This document shows, in pieces, positions 1 through 8,397 of a stretch of DNA of 34,267 nucleotides. A program made the translations under genes and the position numbers. The stretch is from assembly GCA_015064805.1 (NCBI GenBank), contig SVRN01000022.1, forward strand, positions 1 through 34,267. The letters run 5' to 3'. Positions within the stretch are counted from its first letter, which is position 1, and each line of letters opens with the position of its first letter. Below the pieces are notes generated by a model that saw only the letters and a program-made list of their open reading frames with translations, did not search any database and had not been told where the DNA came from. The DNA comes from Oscillospiraceae bacterium. Lineage in GTDB: Bacteria > Bacillota > Clostridia > Oscillospirales > CAG-272.

Positions 1-33
1 TGGATCTATGAAACTTTGAAAAAAAGAAGGCGC

Positions 34-70
34 GAAAAAACGGGAGAAATCTCTCGAAATCTCCCGTTTT
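34..70 (-). terminator. Rho-independent terminator of tRNA-Trp
   Basis: An 11-base stem (positions 37-47 pairing with 60-70, core CGGGAGA/TCTCCCG) encloses a 12-base loop. Read on the minus strand it follows the tRNA and runs into a T tract formed by the A run at 35-40. The plus-strand side is also T-rich, so it may stop transcription from both directions. Confidence 0.75.
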
Positions 71-110
71 CTCTTGTTTTCTCGGTCGGATCTTTTTTGA
101 CCGATAATGA

Positions 111-186
111 TGGCAGGGGCAGGAGGACTCGAACCCGCGACCCACGGTTTTGGAGACCGGTACTCTACCAACTGAGCTATACCCCT
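111..186 (-). tRNA. trnW: tRNA-Trp (CCA anticodon)
   Basis: The reverse complement folds as a full cloverleaf. The acceptor stem AGGGGTA (180-186) pairs with TGCCCCT (115-121), the D-loop region carries AGCTCAGTTGG, the anticodon loop is CTCCAAA with anticodon CCA, and the T arm contains GGGTTCGAGTCC. The discriminator base is G, as expected for bacterial tRNA-Trp, and the 3' CCA is encoded in the genome (111-113). It is a single tRNA with its own promoter and terminator, not part of a cluster. Confidence 0.96.
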
Positions 187-213
187 GTATTGTGTTTTTC
201 ACACAACAGCAGT

Positions 214-242
214 ATTATATCACAACTCAAAAAGAATTGCAA
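214..242 (-). promoter_or_regulatory. Sigma-A promoter of tRNA-Trp
   Basis: On the minus strand the -35 box TTGCAA (237-242) and a perfect -10 box TATAAT (214-219) are separated by exactly 17 bases. The -10 box lies 27 bases upstream of the mature tRNA 5' end, consistent with a short precursor leader. Confidence 0.85.
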
Positions 243-401
243 GAGGTTTTTGAAAAATTCTTTGATTTCTTTTTTTGCTTTTTTCAAAGTGCAAAGAGTT
301 GACTTCAAAACAACCTGATTGGCTTGCTTTTCGCAAATGGGGACGCCACGCCAAGACAAGATTAAGCGACAAGTTTTCTTTTCGTTTGGAATGGTATAAT
401 A

Positions 402-430
402 TTGACTTCACAATCGCTTTATGATAAAAT
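402..430 (+). promoter_or_regulatory. Sigma-A promoter of the MORN-rtcB-STAND unit
   Basis: The -35 box TTGACT (402-407) and -10 box TAAAAT (425-430) are separated by 17 bases, about 40 bases ahead of the MORN gene's ribosome binding site. A second TATAAT at 395-400 has no good -35 partner. No further sigma-A promoter or terminator was found before 9432, so this is the likely promoter of all four genes. Confidence 0.7.
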
Positions 431-478
431 TAAAAATAGTATATAAACCGCTCACTTTCTTTCAATGGAGGTATGTTT

Positions 479-2095
479 ATGTTCCGTATCCACAAAACAA
501 ATAAGCCTGCAACAGACGCTCGAGGCCCTCTCAACGGCTGGGAACATTGGGAGGATTCCCACGGTGTAATTTATGAAGGAGAATGGATTGATGGCATCCC
601 CCACGGAAATATGGTCCTTACCTTCCCCGATGGTACACGTATGGTCACCTGCTACTACCTTGGCACGATTCAGGGCCATACCACCGTGAAAAATTCTGAC
701 GGCTACTACTGCGAAGGTGAATTCCGCAACGGCAAATTAAATGGCACAGGGACCGAGCGATGGCCAGACGGCCGCACCTATGAGGGCAACTATATTGAAG
801 GCGTGCGAAAAGGCTTCGGAACCATGCGCTACCCGGATGGCAGCATTTACACCGGCTATTGGTACAATGATCTGCGTAGCGGTAACGGCTCCTATACCAG
901 TCCTGACGGCACCTCTTATCAGGGTACGTTTCAAGATGACCAGCCACACGGACAAGGAACGTTTTCCTTTGGCGACGGTCGAAGCTATGAAGGTGAGTTC
1001 CGTAATGGCAATAAAAATGGCCAAGGGGTTTTTATTTGGCCGGACGGATCGCGTTATGAGGGCGCTTTTAGAAACGATGTGCGCGACGGCTATGGGGTTT
1101 ACTTCGAATTCAATGGCAGCCGTTACGAGGGTCAGTGGAAGAAGGACATGAAATGGGGCAAGGGACGCCAGGTATATCACGATTTTTCCACCTACGATGG
1201 CTTATGGCGCCATGGATATTCTCACGGAAAAGGTGTGACTACCTGGCCCAACGGAGAATCCTATGTAGGCTGTCGCCGCAAAGGCAACTTTACGGGATGG
1301 GGGACGTATACAGACAGCACCGGCAAACAGTACCGTGGCCTTTGGCACAACGGCCGTCTGCTTTTTAACAAAAATGCACCCGTGCCCGGTAGTCAGTTTT
1401 ATTTCACCGGTCAGGGAAAACGAGAATATGCCAATTACCGTTACGAGGGTGGTTTCCGCAACGGACTGTGGGAAGGCTATGGCATAGCGGATTGGAACAA
1501 CGGTGATCATTACGAGGGTGAATGGAAAAATGATCTGCGGCACGGCTACGGCATCATGATCCAGTCAAACGGTGTTCGTTACGAAGGAGAGTGGCTGTTC
1601 GGGATACAGCACGGCCACGGCCGCTATATCTGTTCCTCTCACGATTTTGAAGGTGAATTTGTGAACGGAAAGCGGCACGGTCCGGGCATCACCCGCTTTA
1701 AAAGCGGCAACGTATATGAGGGACCTTACGAAAATGACAAAATGCACGGCAAGGGTGTCTATACCTTTGCCGACGGCACACGAATGATCTGCACGCGTGA
1801 CCGAGGCGAGATCGTAGGCGAAGGAGAAAAATACTATTCTGACGGCGGCGTTTATAAGGGCGCATTGAGCGGCAATGGCCTTCCTCACGGCAAAGGCGTG
1901 TGGGATCTCCCGGACGGCAGCCGCTACGAGGGCGAGCACGACATGGGCTGCCGCCACGGAAAAGGCGTGCTGATTCTGCCCGATGGGAGTTGCCAATCCG
2001 GATGGTTTGAAAAAGACGTCTACGTTGGTTCTGGGAAAGAGCAGACCACATCAACTGTCGCGCCGGATGCTGAACGGAAGGCAGAAAAAACCTGA
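479..2095 (+). CDS. MORN-repeat protein
   Basis: A 538-residue protein built almost entirely of about twenty MORN repeats (pattern YEGEW-x-NG-x2-HGxG), spaced 22-24 residues apart. No signal peptide, membrane helix or catalytic domain is visible, so it is probably a cytoplasmic all-beta scaffold. MORN repeats in eukaryotes bind lipids or proteins; in bacteria their role is mostly unknown. The in-frame ATG at 473 sits only one base after GGAGG (467-471), whereas the ATG at 479 has a 7-base spacer and is chosen. It is the first gene of a probable four-gene unit and ends 82 bases before rtcB with no terminator between. The C-terminal tail (about 20 residues) is charged and repeat-free. Family assignment is firm; function is not known. 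Confidence 0.9.
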   Translation: MFRIHKTNKPATDARGPLNGWEHWEDSHGVIYEGEWIDGIPHGNMVLTFPDGTRMVTCYYLGTIQGHTTVKNSDGYYCEGEFRNGKLNGTGTERWPDGRTYEGNYIEGVRKGFGTMRYPDGSIYTGYWYNDLRSGNGSYTSPDGTSYQGTFQDDQPHGQGTFSFGDGRSYEGEFRNGNKNGQGVFIWPDGSRYEGAFRNDVRDGYGVYFEFNGSRYEGQWKKDMKWGKGRQVYHDFSTYDGLWRHGYSHGKGVTTWPNGESYVGCRRKGNFTGWGTYTDSTGKQYRGLWHNGRLLFNKNAPVPGSQFYFTGQGKREYANYRYEGGFRNGLWEGYGIADWNNGDHYEGEWKNDLRHGYGIMIQSNGVRYEGEWLFGIQHGHGRYICSSHDFEGEFVNGKRHGPGITRFKSGNVYEGPYENDKMHGKGVYTFADGTRMICTRDRGEIVGEGEKYYSDGGVYKGALSGNGLPHGKGVWDLPDGSRYEGEHDMGCRHGKGVLILPDGSCQSGWFEKDVYVGSGKEQTTSTVAPDAERKAEKT

Positions 2096-2177
2096 TGTTT
2101 TCCAAAGTTATTGATTTTCGATAATGGAGAAAAGAAAGACTGTGTTTCTACTGTGAAAAAGAAAGGACGGTGATATT

Positions 2178-3365
2178 GTGTTTGAGGTTACCGGAAAATA
2201 TAACAAGGCAAAAATATATGCCACGACGGTTGATAATGCGTCCTATGCGCAGGTTCTTCGCATGTGTAACATGGAAAAGCTCAAGGACAGCAACATTGCC
2301 ATGATGCCCGATATGCACGCGGCTGAGGGGTGTACCGTCGGAACTTCATTGACGATCGGTGAATACGTAAACCCCGCTTTTGTCGGTGGTGATATCGGTT
2401 GCGGCATGCAGGTGTTCAAGCTGGCAGACCGTTCGGTTGATTTTGTCAAGCTGGATGCTTGTATCCGAGAAAAAATTCCATCGGGCGCCAGAATTCATGA
2501 GCGAAGTCTGTCCGACGTAAAAGCGATACCGCTTGAATCCCTGCACTGCTACGAGTACATCCGTCACGAGACGGTTCTGAAATCCTTCGGAACGCTTGGC
2601 GGAGGAAATCATTTTATTGAAATGGCAAAAGGAACGGACGGCTTGCTGTATCTGATTTTGCATTCGGGAAGCAGAAGGCTGGGCCGCGACGTAGCGCAAT
2701 ACCATCAAGTACAGGCCTTTTTCGAGCAAAACGGAATTGACAGCGAGCAAGCACGCAAGAAAAAAATACAGGTATCCGCCATTAAATCTCCCCTGCGCCC
2801 GGACGATTGCTTTTTGTCTGGCGAAAATTTGAAAAGATATCTGGAGGACATGGATATTGCCGTTGATTACGCACGGAAGAGCCGCATAGCGATGGGTGAG
2901 ATGATCGTCAACACCCTTGGGCTTACCGTGGTGGATTACTTTGCTACGATTCACAATTATATCGACGTTGCAGCGGGAGTTCTTCGCAAAGGTGCCGTTT
3001 CCGCACAGTTGGGCGAGCGACTGTTGATTCCCATCAATATGCGTGACGGCAGCTTACTTTGCATCGGTAAGGGCAACGCCGAATGGAACTACACCGCCCC
3101 TCACGGCTCGGGTAGAATCATGAAGCGTTCCGAAGCCAAGGAAAGCATTTCTCTGGACGAATACCAAAAGGAAATGGAAGGGATTTTCACAACCTCGGTT
3201 GGCGAGTCTACTCTCGACGAGTCTCCCATGGCATACCGTCGGATTGACGAGATAATGGACGCTATTGATCCGACTGCCGATGTGATCGATATTTTAACTC
3301 CGGTCTACAATTTCAAGGCGAGCAAGCCCATAACCGACGAGGAAGTTATGGACGGAGAAGATTGA
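2178..3365 (+). CDS. rtcB: RtcB-family RNA-splicing ligase
   Basis: A 395-residue protein of typical RtcB length (E. coli RtcB has 408). RtcB joins RNA 2',3'-cyclic phosphate or 3'-phosphate ends to 5'-OH ends using GTP and Mn2+. The metal and guanylylation residues are all present: D72 and C75 in GGDIGCGM, H145 in GGGNHFIE, H162 in HSGSR, H259 in IHNY, and H309 in PHGSGR, the expected GMP-accepting histidine. The usual PDxHxGKG motif reads PDMHAAEG here, a subfamily difference. The start is a GTG with AAGGA ten bases upstream. It lies between the MORN gene and the STAND gene (45 bases downstream). No archease or RtcA neighbour is present. The substrate is unknown; repair of nuclease-cut tRNA or mRNA is an inference. 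Confidence 0.92.
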   Translation: MFEVTGKYNKAKIYATTVDNASYAQVLRMCNMEKLKDSNIAMMPDMHAAEGCTVGTSLTIGEYVNPAFVGGDIGCGMQVFKLADRSVDFVKLDACIREKIPSGARIHERSLSDVKAIPLESLHCYEYIRHETVLKSFGTLGGGNHFIEMAKGTDGLLYLILHSGSRRLGRDVAQYHQVQAFFEQNGIDSEQARKKKIQVSAIKSPLRPDDCFLSGENLKRYLEDMDIAVDYARKSRIAMGEMIVNTLGLTVVDYFATIHNYIDVAAGVLRKGAVSAQLGERLLIPINMRDGSLLCIGKGNAEWNYTAPHGSGRIMKRSEAKESISLDEYQKEMEGIFTTSVGESTLDESPMAYRRIDEIMDAIDPTADVIDILTPVYNFKASKPITDEEVMDGED

Positions 3366-3410
3366 TTCCTGCTATAACGCAAAACAACTACCACATTCAG
3401 GAGGTGTATC

Positions 3411-6400
3411 ATGTCCCATATTACCGAACATAAGCTCCCACCCGTCATCCGCGTATTTATTTCATCAACGTTTTCAGACATGGATCACGAACGAAGCTAC
3501 TTCAACGAGGTTCTCTCTCCCAAGCTGAGCCGCATCTGCGCTGAGCATGGTGTTTCCTTCTTCTGCGTTGACTTGCGCTGGGGCATCACGGAGGAACAGC
3601 AAATCGGCGGTCGCGTCCTTCCGATTTGTCTGAGCGAGATCGATCGTTGCCGCCCCTATTTTATCGGCATCCTCGGAAACCGATACGGAACGATCATGGA
3701 AACGGTTCCCTCTTCCGTTGTCTCCTCCATCCCTTGGCTGAGAGGTAAGGAAGGAAAAAGCATCACCGAGCTGGAGATGCTTTACGCTGTTCTTGATGAC
3801 GAGCAGGGGGATCCTGCCTCACATTCTTCGTTTTATTTTCGGGATCCCGCGCTTACGGAATCCTGGTACGGCCCTTCCGAGGAAGACCCGCACATCCGCA
3901 CCCTCAAGAATCGCATTGCCCAAAGCCCGGCAGCAACTCACTCCTCTTACCGTAGCGTAGAGGAATTTGGCGAATTGGTAATGCGGGACATTCTCGCATG
4001 GTGCGACAAGGAGTTCCCCGTTCCCGAAAAAGCGACACAGATACGCAGAACATGGTATGACAGTGAGCTTTTGCGCAACTACGTTCCGATCAAGGCAAAC
4101 CACGATTTTCTTGACGCATATATTCGCGAAAGCCATAGATCGCTTTTGCTGCACGGTACGTCTGAGCGAGGAAAAACGACCCTGCTCAGTGCGTGGAATC
4201 CACCCGATGGTAATAAGATATTAATCAACTGCGGCTCCGACGACACGTTTCGTTATTGGCCTATGACTCTCCTGACTCTGATTCGTGAATTGGAAACGAT
4301 TCCGGAGGAATCGATTTCACCTGACTCCCATTTAACCGATGCCATGTCCAAGGGCATGGCATCCTCAGCGGACGAAAAGGAATTAGACGACGGAAACTTA
4401 TACTTCAGCAAGAATCGCGATCTGGAAGATTTTCGCATAGCCTTTTTGCAATGGATTATTAATTTGAAGACGCGTAAGCCTGTTTACGTAGTCATCAACG
4501 ATCTGAATCTGGACAGCGACGAGCGAACCATGATGCTGTCATGGATTCCCGTTGAAACGAACGGAAGCGTTCAATTCATATGCTCCACCAATCAAGAGGA
4601 ATCGGTTGAATTTGCTGAAATCGTCGGTTGGAACTGCAAGGAAATGCCTCCGTTCACCCGCGAGCACGCAGCAACATATCTTACCAATTATCTGAATATT
4701 TTCGGAAAAAGCCTGTCGGACACACAGACCGAGCTTTTGCTGAACTCCCCTATCAGCAGTCATGCGGGGCATCTGCGCGCCGTTGCGGATTTTCTTATCA
4801 ACCACGGTCGCTTTCATAATCTGGATAGGCTCATTTGCGATTTGAAGGAGCTTCCTGATCATACAGCATTATATCCGTATCTGTTGGAATATTTTCTTAA
4901 TGACGTGGACGAGAAAACAGCAGCTATCACCCATTTTGTTCTTGCACTTCTTTTGGAGTCTCCCATCTCCTTGACCGAGCAGGAGTGTTATACACTTACC
5001 AGCCGCTTCGTTGAGATCACTCCGTTGGAATGGGCGTCGGTAAGCAGCATTCTGGAGCAACTGCGGGTCAATAAGGGCGACTATTGGAATCTGACCGGCT
5101 ATAGTCTCCGCGCCGCCGTTTCCGATTGCACCTCGCCTGAAATCTCAGCCATAATTCTTGAGGTTTTAGCCGATCATTTTGCTCAAAAGGTAAAAGAAGC
5201 GGATGAAAACGAATCCTTCCGCACCTCGCACCGTCAGCATGCTGCCTGGGCTAAGGCTTCTCTTTCGCTGTACGCCAAAGCAGATAAGAATGACAAGCTG
5301 CTGGAAGCCTTACAATCACGCGACATCATGCTCTCTTTGTGCACTATGGAGCAGCCCGCGCTCCGCGCTGCTTGGCTTCATCTGATCATTGACGGAAACA
5401 TTGACGTTGAAGAAGAGCTTAACCGTCTGTTCCGATCCGTAATTAGCGAATACGGCAAGGAGCATATATTGACCCACACACTCGCATCCTTCTTTGAGGA
5501 CCTGGAGCTGACCGATCACGTTTCAGACACAGAAAGACTCTCGGACGGAACCATTCCCGGAATCAACCGCGATGATTCTGATTTTTTCAGCCCTGAATTC
5601 AATCAATTCATGCGAGTGCTCTTGGCCAAGCTGGATCGGCTCGATATGCGAAGTAAGATCAACCTCCTTTCCGAGACGCTGACGGCATGCGATAATTTCT
5701 CTCCTATAGAAAGCTGTCAATTACTCGGCTACAAGGCCGATCTGGAATACCGTAATGGCAATATAACCGATATGCTCTCTACGGTGAACCACTACTTTGA
5801 GCTGGCACTTCGTTCAGGAAATCTCAACGAGTTTCTGCAGTCAATGGAGCTCAGATCCCGCGCCCTGCACAAGCTTGATCGGAATCAGGAGGCTCTGCAC
5901 CTCGTAGATAAGCTATGCTCCTTGTACCTCTCACGCGGTGAGACTCGCCCTTATCTGGCTTGCCTCAACAGTAAAGGAAACGTCCTGACCGCACTCTACC
6001 GATACAGAGACGCACAGCGTTGCTTTGAGCAAGCACACTCTATCTGGATCAAATTAGGCAAAAACAATGAAGCAAACAAGGTTTGCGTCAATCTGTGCAA
6101 CTCCATGCATTTGCAAGGAAAGGATAAGATCGCACTGGGCATTGCCTGTGCTTTATATGAAAAATTAAATGATGGCGATGGGAGCTCTTCTCTTCGGGCT
6201 GAGTTGGCCGGAAACATCGGACTGTATGCCTTGGGCGTTAAGGAATACGAAACAGCCAAATCCTACCTCAGAATCGCAATGGATCTGGCAGAAGCTGAGG
6301 ATCGCGGGCAGACCTTCATAAATGCCGCCATGACCTTTGGAACGGTATGCGAAAAAACAGGCACTCATATGGCAGGCTATCTCGTCATGGAACGCCTGAT

Positions 6401-8354
6401 GAACGCGATGTGGGAGCGAGGCAAATACGCTACCGTCCTCGACGCGCTGAATAAAGCCTGCGCATTTCTTCGCCACTGCAGCCACGCCCGTCAGGCCAAA
6501 AAGGTTCATCAGGAGTGGCGCAAGCGATTCTCCACCATAGAAGGCGGCACGGAAATGTTTGACAGTCAGATGGACCAGGATACGTTCGACAGCCGAGAGA
6601 CCGATCGCTGTCGTGAAGCACTCGCCATGGCCAAAAGCACAGGAGACCCGCTTGAAATCGCTCGTGCAAACGTTGCTTTGGCCGCAACGCTTCACGATGA
6701 GGATCCCGAAGAGTTTCGTGCTTGTATGTACGTTGCCGCAGAGCTCTTTGCGGCAAACGGATCGGACAGTCAACTTCTGGAAGCCATCGTCTCCCTGCTG
6801 TCGGATTGCTTCAGCCACGGCAAGGCTGATGACGCCTATTTGAAAAAGATCCTTTCCTATGCAAAGGATCCAGTCGTTCTGACGGTGTCTGACATCTGGC
6901 TGAAGCTCGGCTCATGGGACAGTGAAGACGAGGACAAGGTCAATAGAACGTCAGGGCAATCGTACGAGGAGATCCTTTCAGAAACCCTGCCCTTGGCCTC
7001 TACGCACATGAGCCTTGTCTACGCTTGCTGGAAAGATCTCGTGCCCTCCATTGCGAAGGAGGTATCGGTCCAGACGCTGCAGCGTATGCTCCACGCGCTT
7101 CCTCGCGAGGAATCCTTCTTTCTCGAGTACGCATTTGAGGAAGCCTTTACCAAGGACATGCTTCTTAACATTGAAAATATGAAAGTGGATTACCAAGGTC
7201 CTCAGACGCTTCGTCTACTTGCCTATTACGAAAAAGCAATTGAATTTTTGTCCGAGATAGGCTCGGCGAACACCGGTGTATTGGCAGGAAATATTGCGAT
7301 CATTTATCGCCGCCGCAAGGACGAAGAAAAGGCTTTGCATTATCACAAGATTTCAATGGACGATTATTTGCGTCAGGGGATTCCCTACGACGCGCTCGTC
7401 GAAAAAATGAATCTTTCTACGGCATATCGAGAATTCGGGCGCAAAGACGAAGCCATATCCGTCCTTCGCGAGGCGCTTTCCGAGGCAAAGGAAAAAGGGA
7501 TCACCGCCCTTGTCGCAGCAATCGCCGGTAATCTTGCCGCCAATCTGCGAGACCGCGGTAATACGGCAGACCACGAGGAAATCATGGATTGCTTTGCCAT
7601 AGAAGAAAACTATTACCGCGAGCAACTGGCGGCACGAGATCTCGCCATCTCCCTTCTCAACCAGACTGCCTACGGTCTGATGCGCGAGGATGCTGCTTCC
7701 GTTTCCGACAAATTGGCTGAGGCAAGGAAAATCGTTCGTGAAAACAACTACACCGAATTCTATCAGGCGCTTGCCGCTATGGAAGCAACATCTGCCAGAT
7801 TGAATTCCACCAACCGTTCTACGGACGGTCTTGACGAAGAAACGGCGCGCGCCTTTTTTGAAGAGCTTCTTGCCACGAACGGCCAGTTCACGGTGAATCG
7901 GCTTTACGTTGAAGACGACCGTTGGAACGCCGATTGTTTTCCTTTGGAGCAAAATCAAATCTTTTTCACCAAACTCAGGCTTATTCTTATGGGATCGGAC
8001 AACGAGGTTGTCTTTGGTGCTATGTTTGCCCCTGCGCAGTACAACGAAGCGGCAAAAGAAAATCTCAAGGCGTACGTTGAATGGAGTAATACCTTAACCT
8101 TCTACGAAATGACGATAATTGAAGGTTTCACCGTGCAGGGGGTCTATCTCGTCCGTGCGGCGAGCCGAGAGGATCTGATGGAAAGATTCCTTTTCTACCT
8201 CCGTCTTTGGATGGCAGACTGTTATGCAATGAGCATGCTTTCCATCGGAATGGATCTGGCCTTTTGTCAAGGACTAAAGCTCCAGATTTTGAACATGGAC
8301 GCCGATGATACAGAGACTACCGACGACGAAGCTGCCGAGGATGAGGAAAATTAA
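3411..8354 (+). CDS. DUF4062-NTPase-TPR protein (STAND-like)
   Basis: A 1647-residue protein. Residues 12-200 form a DUF4062 domain: VFISSTFSDMDHER (15-28), DLRWGI (54-59) and ITELE (118-122), as in the N-termini of animal NWD1 and TEP1. A P-loop NTPase follows, with Walker A GTSERGKTT (249-257), a Walker B-like strand VYVVINDLN (358-366) and a sensor-like strand FICSTN shortly after. From about residue 700 to 1500 the sequence is helical and TPR-like. The last 130 residues form a separate, unassigned alpha/beta-looking domain, and the tail is acidic. There is no signal peptide or membrane helix. AGGAGGTG lies 4 bases before the ATG. The layout is that of STAND ATPases, which hold an N-terminal effector inactive until the C-terminal repeats bind a ligand. 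What it senses and what DUF4062 does here are unknown. It is the third gene of the MORN-rtcB unit. Confidence 0.85.
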   Translation: MSHITEHKLPPVIRVFISSTFSDMDHERSYFNEVLSPKLSRICAEHGVSFFCVDLRWGITEEQQIGGRVLPICLSEIDRCRPYFIGILGNRYGTIMETVPSSVVSSIPWLRGKEGKSITELEMLYAVLDDEQGDPASHSSFYFRDPALTESWYGPSEEDPHIRTLKNRIAQSPAATHSSYRSVEEFGELVMRDILAWCDKEFPVPEKATQIRRTWYDSELLRNYVPIKANHDFLDAYIRESHRSLLLHGTSERGKTTLLSAWNPPDGNKILINCGSDDTFRYWPMTLLTLIRELETIPEESISPDSHLTDAMSKGMASSADEKELDDGNLYFSKNRDLEDFRIAFLQWIINLKTRKPVYVVINDLNLDSDERTMMLSWIPVETNGSVQFICSTNQEESVEFAEIVGWNCKEMPPFTREHAATYLTNYLNIFGKSLSDTQTELLLNSPISSHAGHLRAVADFLINHGRFHNLDRLICDLKELPDHTALYPYLLEYFLNDVDEKTAAITHFVLALLLESPISLTEQECYTLTSRFVEITPLEWASVSSILEQLRVNKGDYWNLTGYSLRAAVSDCTSPEISAIILEVLADHFAQKVKEADENESFRTSHRQHAAWAKASLSLYAKADKNDKLLEALQSRDIMLSLCTMEQPALRAAWLHLIIDGNIDVEEELNRLFRSVISEYGKEHILTHTLASFFEDLELTDHVSDTERLSDGTIPGINRDDSDFFSPEFNQFMRVLLAKLDRLDMRSKINLLSETLTACDNFSPIESCQLLGYKADLEYRNGNITDMLSTVNHYFELALRSGNLNEFLQSMELRSRALHKLDRNQEALHLVDKLCSLYLSRGETRPYLACLNSKGNVLTALYRYRDAQRCFEQAHSIWIKLGKNNEANKVCVNLCNSMHLQGKDKIALGIACALYEKLNDGDGSSSLRAELAGNIGLYALGVKEYETAKSYLRIAMDLAEAEDRGQTFINAAMTFGTVCEKTGTHMAGYLVMERLMNAMWERGKYATVLDALNKACAFLRHCSHARQAKKVHQEWRKRFSTIEGGTEMFDSQMDQDTFDSRETDRCREALAMAKSTGDPLEIARANVALAATLHDEDPEEFRACMYVAAELFAANGSDSQLLEAIVSLLSDCFSHGKADDAYLKKILSYAKDPVVLTVSDIWLKLGSWDSEDEDKVNRTSGQSYEEILSETLPLASTHMSLVYACWKDLVPSIAKEVSVQTLQRMLHALPREESFFLEYAFEEAFTKDMLLNIENMKVDYQGPQTLRLLAYYEKAIEFLSEIGSANTGVLAGNIAIIYRRRKDEEKALHYHKISMDDYLRQGIPYDALVEKMNLSTAYREFGRKDEAISVLREALSEAKEKGITALVAAIAGNLAANLRDRGNTADHEEIMDCFAIEENYYREQLAARDLAISLLNQTAYGLMREDAASVSDKLAEARKIVRENNYTEFYQALAAMEATSARLNSTNRSTDGLDEETARAFFEELLATNGQFTVNRLYVEDDRWNADCFPLEQNQIFFTKLRLILMGSDNEVVFGAMFAPAQYNEAAKENLKAYVEWSNTLTFYEMTIIEGFTVQGVYLVRAASREDLMERFLFYLRLWMADCYAMSMLSIGMDLAFCQGLKLQILNMDADDTETTDDEAAEDEEN

Positions 8355-8397
8355 CGCAACTGTCATAAAAAACTGCAAAATTATGAAGGACAAAGCC

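Noticed and set aside
2096-2177. Possible terminator between the MORN gene and rtcB
   Set aside because: The only hairpin is a short A/T-rich TTAT-ATAA pairing without a G/C stem or a following T run.
8305-8397. Upstream in-frame start for the threonine-aldolase-like gene
   Set aside because: It would overlap the STAND gene and adds residues not typical of the family; AAGGA seven bases before the ATG at 8398 decides the start.
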